Positions 34,105-46,975 of a stretch of DNA of 64,000 bases are shown piece by piece (position 1 is the stretch's first letter; every line of letters begins with the position of its first letter). Made by a program: the position numbers and the translations under genes. The stretch spans positions 21,729,329 to 21,793,328 of the forward strand of contig OX638369.1 in the NCBI GenBank assembly GCA_951812925.1, read 5' to 3'. The DNA comes from Calliopum simillimum (taxonomy: Eukaryota; Arthropoda; Insecta; Diptera; Lauxaniidae). The notes under the pieces were generated by a model, which had not been told where the DNA came from, did no database searches, and worked only from the letters and a program-made list of their open reading frames with translations.

Positions 34105-35879
34105 ATGCACAAGAAAAAAAACTCTTTTTTTTTGCAAGTGTATTTTACGCACACTCACTGCGACTTTTATTTTACAAGGAAAACACTATTTTTGTTATAT
34201 GTTAATTACTTTTAAGTTATGTTAAATTAAGTTTAAGTTAATTTTAAGTTAATTTTAAGTATAATAGTTAATAAAAATTGACGCTAAAAATCTCAAGCCA
34301 AGCTATTCCTTCTTTTTTCAGGTTATTAAAGCGAGTGAGGAATTTTCCCAACTTGAACTTTAGACTTCAAGTTGAACAAATGTGCTGGGCAATTGTCAGC
34401 AATTAATATTGCATTCGAGTGAGCGAGACGGCAACACTCTTCAGCGCTAAAAAGCATTTTATACATTTTTCAAGTTTTGATCATCGTCTGTAACGAGTAA
34501 TTACAGATCGAGTGGGTGGGTAGTGTTGCCGGTCGTCAAAGAATCAAACTGGAGTTTGGGAGTAAAAGTTTACGCATTTTCCCGCGTAAACACTAGTTTA
34601 CGAAACACAAAAAGGTGGATCCACAACGACGAACCGTTCAGTGCAAAACTATTTTAATCAATAAGAAGTGAGTTATTGGGGTTTTTAAGGTCGTTGATTA
34701 AAAATATGAAATTAATTTTTGTAACACAACATGGCACTTCTAAAATTTCGGTCAAAATACGCTGAACAGCATTTTTATCTATAAAAATTTTGCTTCTGGA
34801 ATCAATTATTACGAAAATGAAATATTTTACAAGAGTCCTAATAACTTTCTCGCGGGCACCTCCGGGCAGCTAATTTTTTTACAGGTTTGTAGAAAAATGT
34901 ACTCTGAATAGGATGCGTGTAGAAACTAGATGGATAGCGGTGGATGCTGTAACATTTATCATATTAAAAACCACTTCAACAATTTTTTGATTAGAAACTG
35001 GAATTCGTTATTCACAGTTAATCGTTTTGAACTGCTTTCCTTTTCATAAATGGAAAGAACTATAGAATCATATTTATCTTTCATTGTTTATTGGCAATAA
35101 ACAAATATTGTTATCGATTATCATATTTAATTGTGATTAAAATCTCTTAAATTATATTTATATTGGTTTATTTATTAACATTAATTAATGTTTTAATATT
35201 GTATAACATATGTTTATCGTGATGATGTTTTTCTAACCCCCAAACCAAACATTGCAAACTACGTGATTAAGCAAAAAAAAAAAATAAATGATTATACCAC
35301 CAAAAAATATAACAATTCAAGGATATGGTTGCGGTTTTAATAAGAAGATTCAAAAACATACGAAAAAATGAAATTACGCTGCCATTTCCTACAAAAAAGA
35401 TATGAAAAAGTTTTTCGTCACGTACAGCTGACTATTGACCAACATGCCATGAGCATAAGATGAAATTTTAGTTACGTTTTTTTATGACTTGATCAACTAA
35501 TAAAGAAACACGTGCTGTGATTTTTTCCTTAAAATAATTTTTGTTTTTCTTTATTTTTTCATATAAAATGCTAACAATATTTAATGTGTTATTCTTTTCA
35601 GTGCAAAACAAAAACAGAAACAAAAAAAGGAAAACTTTTTTCAAAGTTGAGCTTAAATTTTCTGTGCGACTTAATGCTTTTAAATTTTGCGCTCCAAAAA
35701 ATTGAAAAATTACGGATTTAAATAAAAGGAACTACGCGTGAACTAAGCAAACACATTGAATTACATACATTTTGGGTGATTTTACAATAATGTGGCAGCT
35801 TGTGTTTTATTTTTACCTTTTCAGCTGCATACGCACTTGAATTTATCATTCTTTCTCGAATGTACAGTGGGTCGGACTG
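34105..35879. other. Gap without recognisable gene
   Basis: TTAAGTTAATTTT words (34210-34260) form a short direct repeat. An inverted pair CGGCAACACT/AGTGTTGCCG is seen at about 34429 and 34529. GTTTACGCATTTTCCCGCGTAAAC-type palindrome near 34570. Otherwise AT-rich; no gene. Confidence 0.4.
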
Positions 35880-36236
35880 GCATGATTTCTTTGGAAAACT
35901 TATATGTCCAATGTTTAGCGGTTACTTTCTTTTGTATATGAGGGCATAGAAACGCAAATTTTTTCAATGAAGCCTTTTGCACATGCAATACCAAATTTCA
36001 TCATTTACGTCAAATAGTTTCAGAAATATGACGTGTTTTGTTTTTAAAGATTGAAAATACACCCACACCTGCAATTAATATTATTTGTCCCTGTGCTTTC
36101 AACATGTGTACTAAATTTCATTCATCAGAGTCAAATAGTTTCAGAGGATTATTTGAATTATTTTGCGGGAGGTATGTCAATTTCTCTTTTTAAACTCATA
36201 CTACATTTTATTCATCTGCATCAAATAGTTTCAGCA

Positions 36237-37742
36237 ACAGGGTTTGACCTGCTGACTATAAAATAGCTATAGCAACGAAAATTTGCTAAACTGTGCTGCG
36301 TCAGTTATTGCGTTTTACATTTTGGGCTTACTGCTTACTGTGCTTTTTTTCAACGAACGAAGTCAAAGCAATTCAAGCAAGTACATTTTTGATTTTGTGC
36401 TTTGCTGTAGCTTTTGTTATTGGAAATAGCAAAGTTTTAACCCAGCAAGCACAAACACGAAGCGAAGCGTAACTCCGATTGTGCTTTTGCTTTTTGTTTA
36501 ACTCGGCTGTTTGAACTTCGGCTTTTCGCTGTACACAGCAAAAGCAACTTTCAGGATTGCCACATGTTTTTTTTTTTTTGTAAAATTTGCTTAAACCATA
36601 CATTTTAAATAAAAAAAATTTAATTTTAGTCTTAAACCGCTAAGATAAACATTTAAAAAATCCAACATATTTTTTTAGGGTTGCCACTTGGTTTTTTCAA
36701 TAAAATCAAAATTTTTTTTTAAATAAATTGCTAAAATCATCATTTTCTCGAAACAAAAATTTAGGGTTGCCATATTAAGGTTACCAGACTTTTTTTGTTA
36801 CAAAATTGGATTTCTTAGTCAACTTTCTTTATTAAAAGTTATAAATTGACATCTTTGACATTTTAGCAATTTATTGAAAGAAAGTTTTGATTTTATTAAA
36901 AAACCAGGTGGCAACTCCAAAAAAATTACTATGGGTTTTGGGTCGATTCTATAACTTTTCAATAAAGTTGACTAAGGAATGCAATTTTGCAAAAAAAAAA
37001 CGTCTGGCAACCCTTATATGACAACCTTAAATTTTTGTTGCGTTGTTTTTGGACCCAAGATGTTAATTTATAAAGAGAAAATTATGATTTTAGCAATTTA
37101 TTGAAAGAAAATTTTGATTTTATTAAAAAAACCAGTTGGCAACCCCAAAAAAAATAATATGGGTTTTTGGGTCGATTCTACAACTTTCAATAAAGAAAGT
37201 TGACTAAGAAATGCAATTTTGCAAAAAAACCTCTGGCAACCCTAAATTTTTGTTTCGTCGTTTTTGGGCCCAAGATGTCAATTTGTAGAGAGAAAATGAT
37301 GATTACAGCACTTTATTTTGATTTTATTGAAAAAACCAGGTGGCAACCCGAAAAAAAAAATATGTTGGATTTTTTAAAAGTTTATCTAAGCGGCATAAGG
37401 CTAAAATTAATTTTTTTTTTATAGGTATGATTTAAGCAAATTTTACAAAAGAAAAAAAACCAGGTGGCAACCTGAATGTATTTGTTTCCTTTTGCTATTG
37501 CTATTGCGGCAGCGAAGCAAACATTTTGAAATAATCGACTTCAACTCTAGCAGCAAGTGATCGGATTTTATAAAAGAGCTTCGGCTCTGCTGCTGCTTAT
37601 GAATTGAAAAAACAGCACAGCACAGCAGACAGTTCAATTTTAAATTTGTGCTTCGACTGTAGTGCTGTGCTGCGTATTTTTTCTATAGTCACAGCACAGC
37701 AAATCAATAGGCTAAAAAATAGCTCAGCAAAATCAAAGCCTG
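36237..37742. mobile_element. 1.5-kb foldback with internal tandem GGCAACC units
   Basis: The outer arms carry inverted phrases: CAACATATTTTTTTAGGGTT (about 36663) against AAAAAATATGTTGGATTTTT (about 37357), AAACCGCTAAGATAAAC against GTTTATCTAAGCGGC, and AATTTGCTTAAACCATAC against GTATGATTTAAGCAAATT. Inside, a unit containing GCAATTTATTGAAAGAAA, TTTTGATTTTATTAAAAAA and ACCAGGTGGCAACC repeats at about 36850, 37090 and 37300. The outermost ends are rich in GTGCTGTGCTG/CAGCACAGCAC words. It splits the ~120-bp tandem family (AATAGTTTCAG ends at 36236; TTCAGAAATATG resumes at 37743). Confidence 0.82.
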
Positions 37743-37873
37743 TTCAGAAATATGCAATTTTTTTGTCTTTAAGGGCTGTGATACCGCCCACTTTTTCAGC
37801 AAATATTATTTGTAAAGATACTCCTTAATACGTGTGTACCATATTTTAACTATTTATCTGCGTGAAGTAGTAA

Positions 37874-38256
37874 TGTATCCATGTGGGAACGGAGCTTAAA
37901 GGACGACCTGGCAGCACTGACAAAACGAACGAGACTTGAACGAACAAACATGGCGAAAAGGTTTTGAATAAACGAATAAATGACAGTTGAACTCAGCAGT
38001 TGAATTTGGGAGTTAAAGAAGACGATTGTCTGCGGACAAGAAAATAAATAATGTAAAGAAGTGAAGTAAAAAGACAATGAAAAGAACAGTATAAAGTTAA
38101 ATTGTAAGAAGAACTAAAAGTATAATAAAACATTAAAACAGGATCATTGCAACTAAACTAAAAGAAATGTATAAATAAAATGCAAACAGAAACTGAAAAG
38201 TGTTGTTTTTCATTTAAAGAAGAAAAGAAAACTTACAGTTCCTACTTACATATGTG
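37874..38256 (+). mobile_element. Possible solo-LTR-like insertion
   Basis: A-rich, non-coding block bracketed by a short inverted match (TGTGGGAAC at 37882; GTTCCTACTTACA at about 38238-38250) and carrying AATAAA words (38124, 38173), inside the ~120-bp tandem family. The composition recalls the LTR of a BEL or gypsy-type element, but no target duplication or internal region is present. Weak call. Confidence 0.25.
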
Positions 38257-38743
38257 ATAAATAAGCTTTTGGACGGGCATGTTGAGACTTCCTTTTCCTA
38301 TGAATTATATTTGCCCCCGAATCATTTTGCATGCATACCGAATTTCATTCATCTGCATCAAAAAGCTTCAGAAATATGATATTTTTTTGTGTTTTGAGGG
38401 AGTGTGGCACCACCCACAGCGAAAATTATTTATTCCGGTATTTTTTGCATGTGCACCGCATTTCAATTATCTGAATTATTTAGTTTCAGAGATATGATGC
38501 ATTTGCTTTTGGTGAGGCATAGCACCACCCACTTTTCTAGCCTATGACCTATTATATTCCATATTTTAAATTTTTCCGAAATCAAATAAGCTTTTTCCAA
38601 TCAAGTTAATCTTTTTCCATATCGGTTTGCCAATCCTCTCCACATTTTGGAAGTTGCTTGATAGATTCAATATTTATCGATACCTACTGTAGGTACAGAG
38701 ATTTATAACTTTTAGTATACTTTTTGCAAATTTTAATTTGAAT

Positions 38744-39051
38744 TAGAAAAAGGTTTGATTTGGAAAAAGATTCAATTGGGAAAAGGATTGATTTGGTTTG
38801 ACTTGAAAAAAGGTTTGAGTGGGAAAAGGTTTGCTTAGAAAAAGGTTTGATTTGGAAAAACATTCAAGTGGGAAAAGGCTTGATTTGGAAGAAGGTTTGA
38901 TTGGGAAAAGTTTGATATGGAGAAATGTTTAATTGAGAAATGGTTTAATTTGGAAAAACGATTGATTTGGAAAAAGTTATATATGATATGGAAAAGCTTA
39001 AATTTGATTTCAAAAGAGAACAACATGATATGGAAAAGATTTAATTTGGAG
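38744..39051. repeat. Minisatellite of AAAAGGTTTGATTTGG words
   Basis: About a dozen variants of GGAAAAAGGTTTGATT and GGGAAAAGGTTTGAGT with a period near 17 or 34. The inverse word (CTTTTTCCAATCAAG) occurs just upstream at 38590-38620. Frames on both strands (38835-39101 and 38917-39129) translate the repeat. Confidence 0.9.
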
Positions 39052-41269
39052 TCGAAAACCTGTACAAACCACAAGACATTGCATGGAGATGAGTGGATCA
39101 ATTTCCGAAATCTTTATGTGACCCCTTAAAATCTTTTAACGAAAGTTTTTATTACATTTTTCTTTCATACCCCCCCATGAAATATTTTTTTCTATGTAAG
39201 ACCCCTCCGAAAACCACTCGTTCTGATAAACAAAAAAAAAATTATTACGCAAAATTTTAAATTCCATCCCAGTGTAACTAATAAACTGCAAAATCTCAGT
39301 TGTTATTTTGAACATTTTAGTGATGTGAGTAATGACATCATTCCATATATCATTTCTCATTTGCACGTTCGCTGAGAAATGTCACATTTTGCATGGGAAA
39401 ACAAAAGACAATTGAGCGCTGACTGACGGCTAAATGAAAAGACGACAACGACGACGACGACGACGACGATGGGAAAAATTGTTGGAAATGCGATGTTGCA
39501 AAGAATTTGGACCTTTTTTGAGTTTAAACAAAAAAATGAAGGAAAAATATAAACCATCACCAATTCAACCGAAAAAAATATACTGAATATCATAATGCGC
39601 TGCACGTGCTTAAGCAATTTGTCACATGAGCCTCTAAAATATACCCCAGAGAAAACCTACACAATGGATCTGGTGCGTGTGTGCAAGGATCAAATGAAAA
39701 AGAGGCGCACAAAAACAATGACGACGATGATGATGATGATGACTACTTTTGTGCCTGCAATAAGATTTGTATGATTTTTCAAGATAAACGCAAAAGTTTT
39801 CGACATTTTTGCTGTTATGTTTTTTGCTTAAGCAGCTTTAGGCAGCAGCAATGACGCATAGCAAACAAGCAAAGCAATTTCCATCCTCCTCAGACTTGCT
39901 TTTGCTGAGCTCTCACATTAAGCTGCAGCATATGCAAAAAGGTTTATCCTGGGTAAATATTACTATTATTTCGAGTAGGAATAAAGAAAGTTTTTAAGAA
40001 CTGCACTCTGAAAAGTTGCTACGTGTTGGAAAGAAGAAAAGTTTTTCTTTTATTTTTCTTAAGAAAAACTTTTCCTTTGCATATTTATAGGCAGTGTGGA
40101 AATTTGTAGCTACAAATTGAAATTTTCAGAAAATTAAATTATTGCAACATTTTTAATCTTTCAACTTTTTAGCCAAAAAGTGCACAAGCCCACAAATTTA
40201 ACCTTAACTCCAAATTAAGGCACAAAAATTTCCAAACACACACGCTATGTTGCTGCTGAGCATACTTGCAACACAGCAACAGCAAAATTACCAAACTTCG
40301 AAAATCATTAACTTGAGTTGTCGAAGCAAAAAACGTTGCAAAAACCCATGTAGGCATAGTCCAACTCAGTCAACGCAATGATGCCAGACCAACGAAGCAT
40401 TCAGTCAGCTGAAAAGCAACAAATCAACCACATTTGAAGCAGACCAGCAACAGCAATGACAACAGCAACACTAAATTGCCAATGGACGAAAATACATATG
40501 GCCATATGACATACAACAACAGCAACAAGAACAGCAGCAAAAAAAAGGAAAAGATCACTTGATTCCAATTAGCCAAGTCGTGTGCAATTGAAAGTACGTT
40601 ACAGCCACGAGGAATGCAATGAACGAACGAACGAAAGAGCCGACAATGGCAACTTCAACTACAAGGATAACGTTCGTCGTTGACGACTATATGTATCTTC
40701 GATGACTTTTTGCTGTTGCATTGTAATTACAAAAATGAGAGAAGGAGAGAAAAAACGGAAATATTCAACAAAGATATTGTCGCCATATCGACACTTGGTA
40801 TAGGAAACTTTTTATCCTCGAACACTTTACAATTGCCAACTTGTTGTACATTGTTAATGATGTTGTCTGCTGCTCTGTAGTGGTTGATAACGAAGAGGTT
40901 GAGGTTCACATTTACCAGTGTTGGTCAGTGTGAAACAGACGGCAATAGAATTTGGCATCGCTAAGATAGACTAATTACATACACAGTTCAACAGCAAAAA
41001 TAAAGATAAGGTTCTGCAATACTGGAATGATAACCCTACTATAGCTGAGTAAAACCCCGATGGGTTTCCAAACTTCGCTGCAGAGTGATTTTTATCGACT
41101 TCTAAAGTTGTTGTTAGAGACTCTTAAGTTTCCGATGAATAGCTCCTGTACTATTCCAGAAACCTATTATTTAATATACTAAAATTGTAGCTAAATGTCT
41201 AATTAGTAACTTTTCCTAACATAATATATCAAAAAGTTTTATGCAGTGGGTATTTTGATGTAAAATGTT
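39052..41269. other. Gap with simple repeats
   Basis: A (GAC)n tract at 39441-39470 and a GATGAT tract near 39724-39743, plus CAACAGCAACA-rich stretches (40255-40290, 40440-40545). The region 39600-40700 looks like unique fly non-coding DNA. No domain-bearing frame. Confidence 0.4.
39441..39470. repeat. (GAC)n microsatellite
   Basis: GACGACAACGACGACGACGA and onward to 39470, about ten triplets with one interruption. Confidence 0.95.
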
Positions 41270-41299
41270 CGGTCAACAGGTGTGACGAATTTCAATGTT

Positions 41300-42030
41300 T
41301 TTGGTTGGGAATTTTTAGCTATTTTCGAGCTTTTCAACAGTAATTTCGAGCTGTCTGGGAAATTTTCCATTTTCTGGAAAAGCGTAAAAATTGTTTTTCA
41401 TACCTTAGTTTATTTTCTAAGCCAGAGGAATCTGCGGGAAGAGTAAGCTATGAAATCTTTTAAAGCAGGAATTTCAAGCTAGTTTTGAGCTAATTTTGAG
41501 GTAAAAGCATTTTCCGGAAAACTACCAATTTTCCCAAAAAATCCTAAAAAACTTTTTTTATGGCTAACTTTGTTCTTTTCAGTGAGAAGAATCTGCGGAA
41601 AGAATAAGAGATGAAATCTTTTGACGCAAAAATTTCCACCTAGTTGCGAGCTGAACTTGAATAAAGTGTTTTCCGGAAAAACTTAGATTTCCCCGGAAAA
41701 GCCCTTCGCCCGCGGATCAGTCTATTATATATCCAATACTTTGAGGATATAATACTCATTTACGAAATGGTGACTATGTCCTTGGGGATAATGTCATGGC
41801 ACCGCTATAAAAAAAGGTTTTTTGGGATTTCCGTGAAAGTTTGGATTTTTCCGGAAAACACTTTTCGTTTTTGATGAGCTTTAAACTAGCTCGAAATTCG
41901 TGTAACAAATGATATGATCGCCAAGTGTTTTCATGGGATCGTCTGGCTGAAAAAGTGAAACAAGCCTTTAAAAATTTTTTTGGGATTTTTCGGGGAAATT
42001 TGAGGTTTTCCGGTAAACACACACACACTG
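41300..42030. mobile_element. Foldback made of repeated TTTTCCGGAAAA units
   Basis: The left half has three direct units, each with a GAGCT/CGAGCT phrase, then TTTTCCGGAAAA or TTTTCTGGAAAA, then AGCCAGAGGAATCTGCGG-like sequence and GATGAAATCTTTT (about 41330, 41490 and 41650; period about 165-185). The right half (41800-42020) carries the same phrases inverted (TTTTCCGGAAAACACTTTTC, AGCTTTAAACTAGCTCG). The near-palindromic CCGGAAAA word appears at least six times. The minus-strand frame 41774-42028 is read from the units. Confidence 0.75.
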
Positions 42031-45000
42031 ATGAACTTTAATTTTTATTTTTCTTTTTATAAAAAATATGTCAGGGAAGAATGCCCACATGCTTTTTTTG
42101 CAGTTTTCTCTTCTAAGTTTTTATTAAGTTTGTATCAATAGATCCGAAAATTTTTACAACTTATTTCTTTATTATACTCGTATTTCACTGATTTGATTTC
42201 TTTATATCGAAAAGTCTGTGTTTAAAATAAAATAATGTAATTTCCCTTTTTTCTCACCCAAATTTTCTACATAAAAGAATTCCTATTTGTGTATTATTAT
42301 GTATCTATTTCTCCTTTGTTTTTTCACTCACTCGGGGCATTGTTTTGGTAGTACGAGATTTTACTGCTGTAACTATATTGAATATAATGACTGCTTTAAC
42401 GGTTTTTAATTTCCAGATCTTTGGAAGAGCCTACAGGCATGATCGACTACCACGACTATCTTTTTGTAGTTTCCTCTCATTGTTTTAGTCCAAATTTTTA
42501 TATTTTGTGTGCTGTATTTTGGGTTGGCAAAACTTTTCGCATTCTGTATTCCTTCTTCGGCTTTCCTGCAGTTGGTCCTACCATCCTATAATTAAGATAA
42601 TTTTTAAGCTAAAGTTCATGCCGCAGAAGGGTTCAAAACATATTAAAGTAGTGGACGTGAGTAGTTTATTGAAAATGTTACTGAAAGGAAAAGGATTGAT
42701 CATGCGCTATATGTTTATAACAAGAACTGTTATTGATGTATGATAAAAATATATTCAAATTAAAAAAATGTTTCTTAAAAATGTTTTATATAAAATATGT
42801 ATTTTTGTAAACATTTCCACTTTTTTTTGTTATTTTCTTGTCCTTGTATTGTGCATTTGTTTTCTATGTCGATATCTTGTGCCGGAAAATTTGTAACTTG
42901 ATATCTTAAATGTTGAACAGACGTTAAGATAACGTCAATTGAATTTCATGCCAATGCAAGATAAGCATTCATTTCACTCTGGATGATAGGAGCAATGACA
43001 GCAGCTGCTGCTGATGCTGGCGAAGAACGAACAAAGATGCTGTCACATTGCTTACTCTGTATTTGAAGAAACAGGTAGCAACCAACGGTGTTCAAGACAG
43101 CCCCAAACTTATAAGAAAATGTATGAATGACATAAAAGCTGTTGATATTTGGGAGAGAAAGTTGTTCTTTTTTGCTATTTTTCTTCTATTCAAAGTATTT
43201 TTCTTCCTTGCAGTTGTCATTGAAATTTAATTTTTTTTATTTTTGTTTTTATTTGGTTTGTTTTTTCCTTTTCTTTTATTCTTTTAATGCAAGGTTGCAA
43301 AAGGATATCATTTTGATGTTTGAAATAAAATGTTTTTCATTTTGCACAGTGACATATAGGTAACTCAAAAGTATATAATGGCATAATGATCGTTTTACTG
43401 ATGTTTTTGGAATACTCAACTATGATGTTTTTATTCTTAAGAACAAAAATTCAACAAAAATTCAAACCAAATATTAAATCTGTGGTTATTCACCCTCTTC
43501 GTTGTTACTGTCCACATATGAGGACATTATATTTTGTTGGGCAAATATTCCTGGAACGCTCACTTATATCAATTAAATTTATTACAATAGAAAAAATCTA
43601 AAAAATATTTGAATTTTTTATGCAAAATCAACCATTGTCCACATATGAGGACCTTACAAGAACATTGGTGTAGCATGAGCATAATATTAAGGACATCGCG
43701 CACGATCTACTGACCATATCTTTGCTGAGACCATGAAAAACGTCAAAGGATAGTGCTAAGAGTAAGAAAAGACATTAAGAAAATTTGCCAATCAGCGCTT
43801 GGGTTCAACTTGCGGAGGAAGAAAACGCAGAGAAAGTTGCAGAATATATTTTTGACGAATGCAAATTAGGAGGCCAAATATCCAAAATAGAAATGAGCTG
43901 GGAGTTATATGAGTAGTGTGTATGTGGTTAACATTATAAATACAAAACCACAAGTTGCACATTCTCAGAACTATTAATCAGCAAAGTTTAGTATGTAACT
44001 ATTTTGTAGTTTTTGTATTGAATAATTATTGCAAAGCACATGTTTCTACGAACGATGTTGTAATGCTGATTTCCCAAATGATTTTGATTTTTGCAAAAAG
44101 CATGATTACATTTCTCAGTTTTCGCAATAGAAATTGATGTCTCTTGCATTCAATTGAAACGCAGACACGTCGATATGAACAATTATAATAACGTGAATAT
44201 TTCTTAACCCTTTACCTACTCAAATTAATGAAATCGATGGTTTTTATACCAAAAAAAGAGGTGAAGGGTGGAGAACAAGAAGAAGAACAAGATAAAAAAA
44301 AAGAGAAGGAGAAAATGCTGGGTAAAAATCAGTATTGAATCTTGATCTTGAATTTGATCATCAAAATTGAACAAGATCAATAGCAAGACGCTACTATGAT
44401 TTCAGAAGCCAGACAAAAACCAAGACATATTGCCCGAAACCAAATGAACATTAAAATTCTAAGAATAAAACCATAATCTTTGTCATGACCAAGAACGACA
44501 GCGTGACTATTATCACCAAGACACAATATCAATACTATGGCCAAGATCAAGACTAAGTATCCCAAACCGAACTCAATATTCCAAACCAATATCAAAATTT
44601 CTAGAAGTAGAACAAAGAGAAGAGAGAAAGAAAGAAGGCAAAGTTATTCAATCAAACAAAAATCTTAATTTTTATCAAATGATAATAGTCTTTTTCTGGA
44701 AAAAATATTATGGTACTTATGGGTCGTCCATTCGAAACTTTCGCAAATATTTTAGAACCCCCAGATGACAGAGGGCGACAAAAAATTTGGGTAATGGATA
44801 TGAGAGTCTATTTTTAGTAGTCGAGAAAAGCAAGGTATCTTACGAAAAAAGCGAATAAGGCATAAAGTGCTTGGAATCGCCTTAAAGATACGTGTACATT
44901 TTTTCAGAATTGTTGGACCTTTTCTAATATTTATTTTTTTTGACCAATTTTTGAAAAATTACAAAATATTTCAGAAAATTCTGAAAAAATACAAACGTAT

Positions 45001-45884
45001 TCTTTGGAGGACTCCAATCACTTTATACCTTATTCAATTTTTTCGTGAGAAGCCTTGCTTTTCTCTAATATTGAAAAAAAAAAACCGTTCTACTTCTAGA
45101 ACGATTCCAAGTCTTACAACTCAATTTTGAGATTGGATATATGATTTTTCTTTAGGATCGATTTATACATTTATATATTATGATAATTCTTTATACTTTT
45201 TGAAACACTGCGTTTGTCCCCAATTCCGGACTAAAATTTTGCGTTGAAACTAACTCCTTAAGCGCATGCACCTAACTCCGTGTTAACTTACAATTTGATT
45301 TATTTTCTATAAACAACCATCTAAAATATAAGGTTTCTTCATTTTATATTTTAGAATTTATAATTCTGCGAACATAATATTTTTTTTTTTCTTTAGGGAA
45401 CATTAGTAAGTATACATTACAATAATGAATAAAAAATAGTTACGTAATTAGGTTCACTTGCACAAATTCATGTGCGTTATTGCGGCAGTAAAAAATTCAT
45501 AGCATCTCTGAAATTTGTTAGAGAATTGTTCACATCAATAGTTCATTTTCGAAAACTGAAACTCCTTTATTTTCTTAATTTCGTGATTGTCACGGAATAA
45601 TGTTCACTAGTACAAAATTATACACCTAATTACGGCAGAAATAAAATCCTAGTTTTCTTTATAAAAAGTAGTTTATTTTGCTTTAAAACTATTCGAAAAC
45701 GATTTTTAGGTTAACATAAATTCGTCGCCTGAGCTCTCCTTGGCCCCATATGCATATTCTTTAAAAAAAAAGCAAATAACTTGTGTTTGTGTTGACACAG
45801 GTTATGTGATTTTGCTTTTTTAACGAATAAGCGTATGGAGCAAAAGAGAACTCAGGCAACGAATTCTTAGTTTAATAAATTTTA
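42031..45884. other. Gap with minor repeats
   Basis: Two direct copies of TGTCCACATATGAGGAC (about 43509 and 43635). A segment of CCAAGA/GATCAAGA words (44336-44600) resembles the interior of the MITE at 21070-21450 but has no clear ends. GA-rich tract at 44268-44315. Frames here, including 42507-42743, have no recognisable domain. Confidence 0.4.
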
Positions 45885-45890
45885 ACACTC

Positions 45891-46975
45891 AAATCCACAT
45901 CATGGGTAAAATTTACCCATGCGAAGTTTGTTTTCGTAATAATTCGCTAAAAAACGAACAAAAAAACGGAATAAGCGCATGTAAATTACCTCACTGTATT
46001 CTCCTTTTGTTGTGGGCTTTGTCGCCAGCGGTCGTCGTCGGTTGTCGGAGGTATAGCGTTTTAATTTTTTTTTCGGGTAAATTTTACCCATGTTGTGGAC
46101 TTATGTAAGTTTTTTTTTTTTTCGTTTTGATTGAAAATAGTGAAAAATGGCACGAAAAAGAGTAAAACATGACGACGAAATAATTAAAATTTTGAAAAAA
46201 AATAACTCTCATTGTTTTAACCAAAGTTAAAAAGCAGATACCAAATCACACAACTTTGAAAAAGTTTGAAGGAGCTTAGAATGAAAATTTTTCGTACTTT
46301 TAGTGCACTCTGAAAACAACCAATGTTGTACTAGAAAAACCTGTCAGATGTTTCTAATGTCCGGCAAAAAAAGACCGAAAAACTAAAAACCTTTGAATTT
46401 GGTGTAAAAAACCTTTTTGCTCTGAGCATAGGGCTATGATTTGCAGTACATGCACATCCTTATTTGTTTTATTTTTTTGGTACTATTTTATGAGCTTGTA
46501 TAAAAAATTTTGAAATGTTATTTAATTGAATTGATAATAATATAAAAATACTTTATTTTATTTATATAAAAAATGTAATTTGTTACAAAAAACATTAAGG
46601 CGATTCCTGAAAACGTGTAAAAGCCTCGAAAACCTCGTAAACTCGTAAAACTGTCAAATATTGTATTGATTTTGACAACTTTTACGAGTTTACGAGGTTT
46701 TCGAGGCTTTTACGAGTTTAAAAGAATCCCCCAATTATATTTTTTTTTTTGTGTTTCAAAAAATTGCCAATGAATTAATGTAAAAATTATTTATTTTCAA
46801 AGTTTCCTTAAAATATATATAAAAAACACCAGATATGAATTATTTTCCTTTCAATTCACCTTGATATTAGATTGTTAAGGTAGAAATAACTAAGTTTCGT
46901 TAAAAATTTGGGATATTGACCAAAACAGAATGTTTTTAAGTTATGGGTAAAATTTACCCATGATGTGGACTTGTG
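45891..46975. mobile_element. TIR element with palindromic ends (decayed)
   Basis: The near-perfect palindrome ATGGGTAAAATTTACCCAT occurs at 45902. Its variants GGGTAAATTTTACCCAT (46075) and ATGGGTAAAATTTACCCAT (46943) are followed by GWTGTGGACTT, the inverse of the AARTCCACATC that precedes the left copy. Either 45891-46106 is a 216-bp MITE or 45891-46975 is a 1.1-kb element with an internal copy of its end. A start-like frame MARKRVKHDDEIIKILKKNN at 46147 could be the beginning of a lost transposase. Superfamily unknown. Confidence 0.6.
46599..46731. repeat. 130-bp near-perfect hairpin
   Basis: Arms of about 58 bp: AAAGCCTCGAAAACCTCGTA and ACTCGTAAAA (46620-46650) are exactly inverted at about 46677-46713, with a loop of about 14 bp. 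Outside the core the arms continue imperfectly to GGCGATTC and GAATCCCC. It lies within the larger element at 45891-46975 and may be a small MITE of its own. Confidence 0.9.

Larger units (their letters stand above)
35880..38535 (+). repeat. Tandem family with ~120-bp unit, interrupted
   Basis: The phrase AATTTCATTCATCTGCATCA followed by AATAGTTTCAG recurs at about 35993, 36113, 36203, 38333 and 38453 (spacing about 90-120). Downstream of each lies a phrase such as GGGCTGTGATACCGCCCACTTTTTC (split here: GGGCTGTGATA, CCGCCCACT) or GTGTGGCACCACCCAC. The array is broken by the foldback at 36237-37742 and by unrelated DNA at about 37860-38275. Frames across it are repeat artefacts. The unit resembles the 3' units of the DINE-like family in layout, not in sequence. 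Confidence 0.75.

Noticed and set aside
33749..34205. Opposite-strand frames on either side of the 41-bp duplication
   Set aside because: They contain dispersed-repeat phrases and a tandem duplication, with no known domain.
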